DNA of 6,009 nt. It comes from Paracoccaceae bacterium. GTDB lineage: Bacteria; Pseudomonadota; Alphaproteobacteria; Rhodobacterales; Rhodobacteraceae. This document shows, in pieces, positions 5,643 through 6,009 of the stretch. The DNA is taken from assembly GCA_026982255.1 (NCBI GenBank), contig JALSHL010000029.1, positions 1-6,009 on the forward strand, written 5' to 3'. A program made the position numbers and the translations under genes. How positions within the stretch are numbered: position 1 is the stretch's first letter; every line of letters starts with the position of its first letter. The notes under the pieces were generated by a model. The model made no database searches. It was not told the DNA's origin and saw only the letters and a program-made list of their open reading frames with translations.

Positions 5643-5670
5643 TGGTTTATCTTGATTTAACGATAAACCA
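5643..5670 (-). repeat. 9-bp inverted repeat spanning the junction of the copper genes
   Basis: TGGTTTATC (5643-5651) and GATAAACCA (5662-5670) form a perfect 9-bp inverted repeat around ten bases. It covers the last codons and stop of the DUF2946-like gene and ends 20 bases before the chaperone start codon. It is AT-rich in a GC-rich region and has no T-run, so an RNA processing/attenuation hairpin or a protein-binding site is more likely than a terminator. No known regulator consensus was matched. Confidence 0.5.
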
Positions 5671-6009
5671 TTCTGGTGGAGAGCGGGCCTTTGCCAGACG
5701 TTTCGGGGCCAGACATACTGTTTTGTCGGCAACCACAACAGTCGGTTCCCGGCGAATCGTGCGATGCGGCAACCGCGTTTCGGCGGGTGTAACTGCCGTC
5801 GTCGCAAACAGGCAGCAACTGTGCTTGTGTTTGCCCGAAGGGACGGGTTTGCCGCTCGCCCCTATCTGCACCTCGCGCGTGCCGTCCGGCGAGCATATGG
5901 TGATGCTGCGCGATCCGGCCATTTGGGCCTGCATAAAGGAGGCCGAGGCTTCGCCAAGCGACAGGCCGAACGAGAGAAACAGCAGGAATATGAGGCGAAG
6001 CGATTTCAT
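5647..6009 (-). CDS. Small exported DUF2946-like protein, probably copper-related
   Basis: The molecular function is unknown. The 120-residue product has a clear Sec signal peptide: basic start (K2, R5), hydrophobic run 6-19 and likely cleavage after Ala23 (ASA). The mature part has SITICSPDG (35-43), a GKPVPSG turn, then HKHSCC (61-66), and ends with ARSPP plus a short tail. This order (C-x-DG, a proline-rich turn, His/Cys cluster, late RxPP) resembles DUF2946 proteins, which are often encoded beside copper import and handling genes. The family match is inferred by eye and moderate. The His/Cys cluster with Cys39 and Cys99 could bind metal or form disulphides. The start codon lies exactly at the window edge, so its ribosome site and promoter are not visible; the signal peptide supports this Met. 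It is followed 24 bases later by the PCu(A)C gene. Confidence 0.75.
   Translation of the reverse strand: MKSLRLIFLLFLSFGLSLGEASASFMQAQMAGSRSITICSPDGTREVQIGASGKPVPSGKHKHSCCLFATTAVTPAETRLPHRTIRREPTVVVADKTVCLAPKRLAKARSPPEWFIVKSR

Noticed and set aside
5652..5666. FNR/Nnr-type half site TTGAT near the copper genes
   Set aside because: The second half does not match ATCAA at the required spacing; the 9-bp inverted repeat explains the symmetry better.

Overview
The window looks like GC-rich alphaproteobacterial chromosome, most likely from the Rhodobacterales (roseobacter/Paracoccus-type bacteria). The grounds are strong G/C preference at third codon positions, a DprA of the type seen in that order, a perfect CtrA-type box in front of it, and a membrane protein whose closing residues match a Rhodobacterales M48-like family as I remember it. 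The assignment is inference from sequence character. No mobile element, tRNA, rRNA or CRISPR array is visible, and coding density is about 95%.

Layout. (1) Bases 1-909, minus strand: the first 303 codons of dprA, which runs off the left edge. (2) Bases 910-1002: a short divergent control region holding a palindromic TTAA-N7-TTAA box and a candidate promoter for the gene to its right. (3) Bases 1003-1974, plus strand: a D-2-hydroxyacid dehydrogenase of the glyoxylate/hydroxypyruvate reductase type, the only plus-strand gene. It ends one base from the end of the next, convergent gene. (4) Bases 4488 down to 1976, minus strand: a fatty acyl-CoA synthetase followed, with an ATGA overlap, by a membrane-anchored protein that looks like an M48 peptidase without its zinc site. 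(5) Bases 5018-4566, minus strand: a low-molecular-weight protein tyrosine phosphatase with its own candidate promoter. (6) Bases 6009-5107, minus strand: two exported copper-related proteins, a DUF2946-like protein and a PCu(A)C copper chaperone with a methionine-rich tail, closed by a strong hairpin.

How the genes work together. DprA loads RecA on incoming single-stranded DNA. In Rhodobacter capsulatus it is needed for receiving gene transfer agent DNA and is under CtrA control, so the CtrA-like box here fits that circuit. The acyl-CoA synthetase and the M48-like protein are translationally coupled and probably act in one process, perhaps at the cell envelope, but the sequence does not say which. 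The copper pair probably forms the end of a longer copper-handling operon starting beyond the right edge and delivering Cu(I) to periplasmic targets such as cytochrome c oxidase. The phosphatase sits between these units with no clear partner.

The most notable signals outside genes are the CtrA-like box, two very similar extended -10 promoter blocks in front of two neighbouring genes, each running into an inverted repeat, and a 9-bp inverted repeat spanning the junction of the two copper genes. I did not find convincing evidence for a wholly new multi-gene system.
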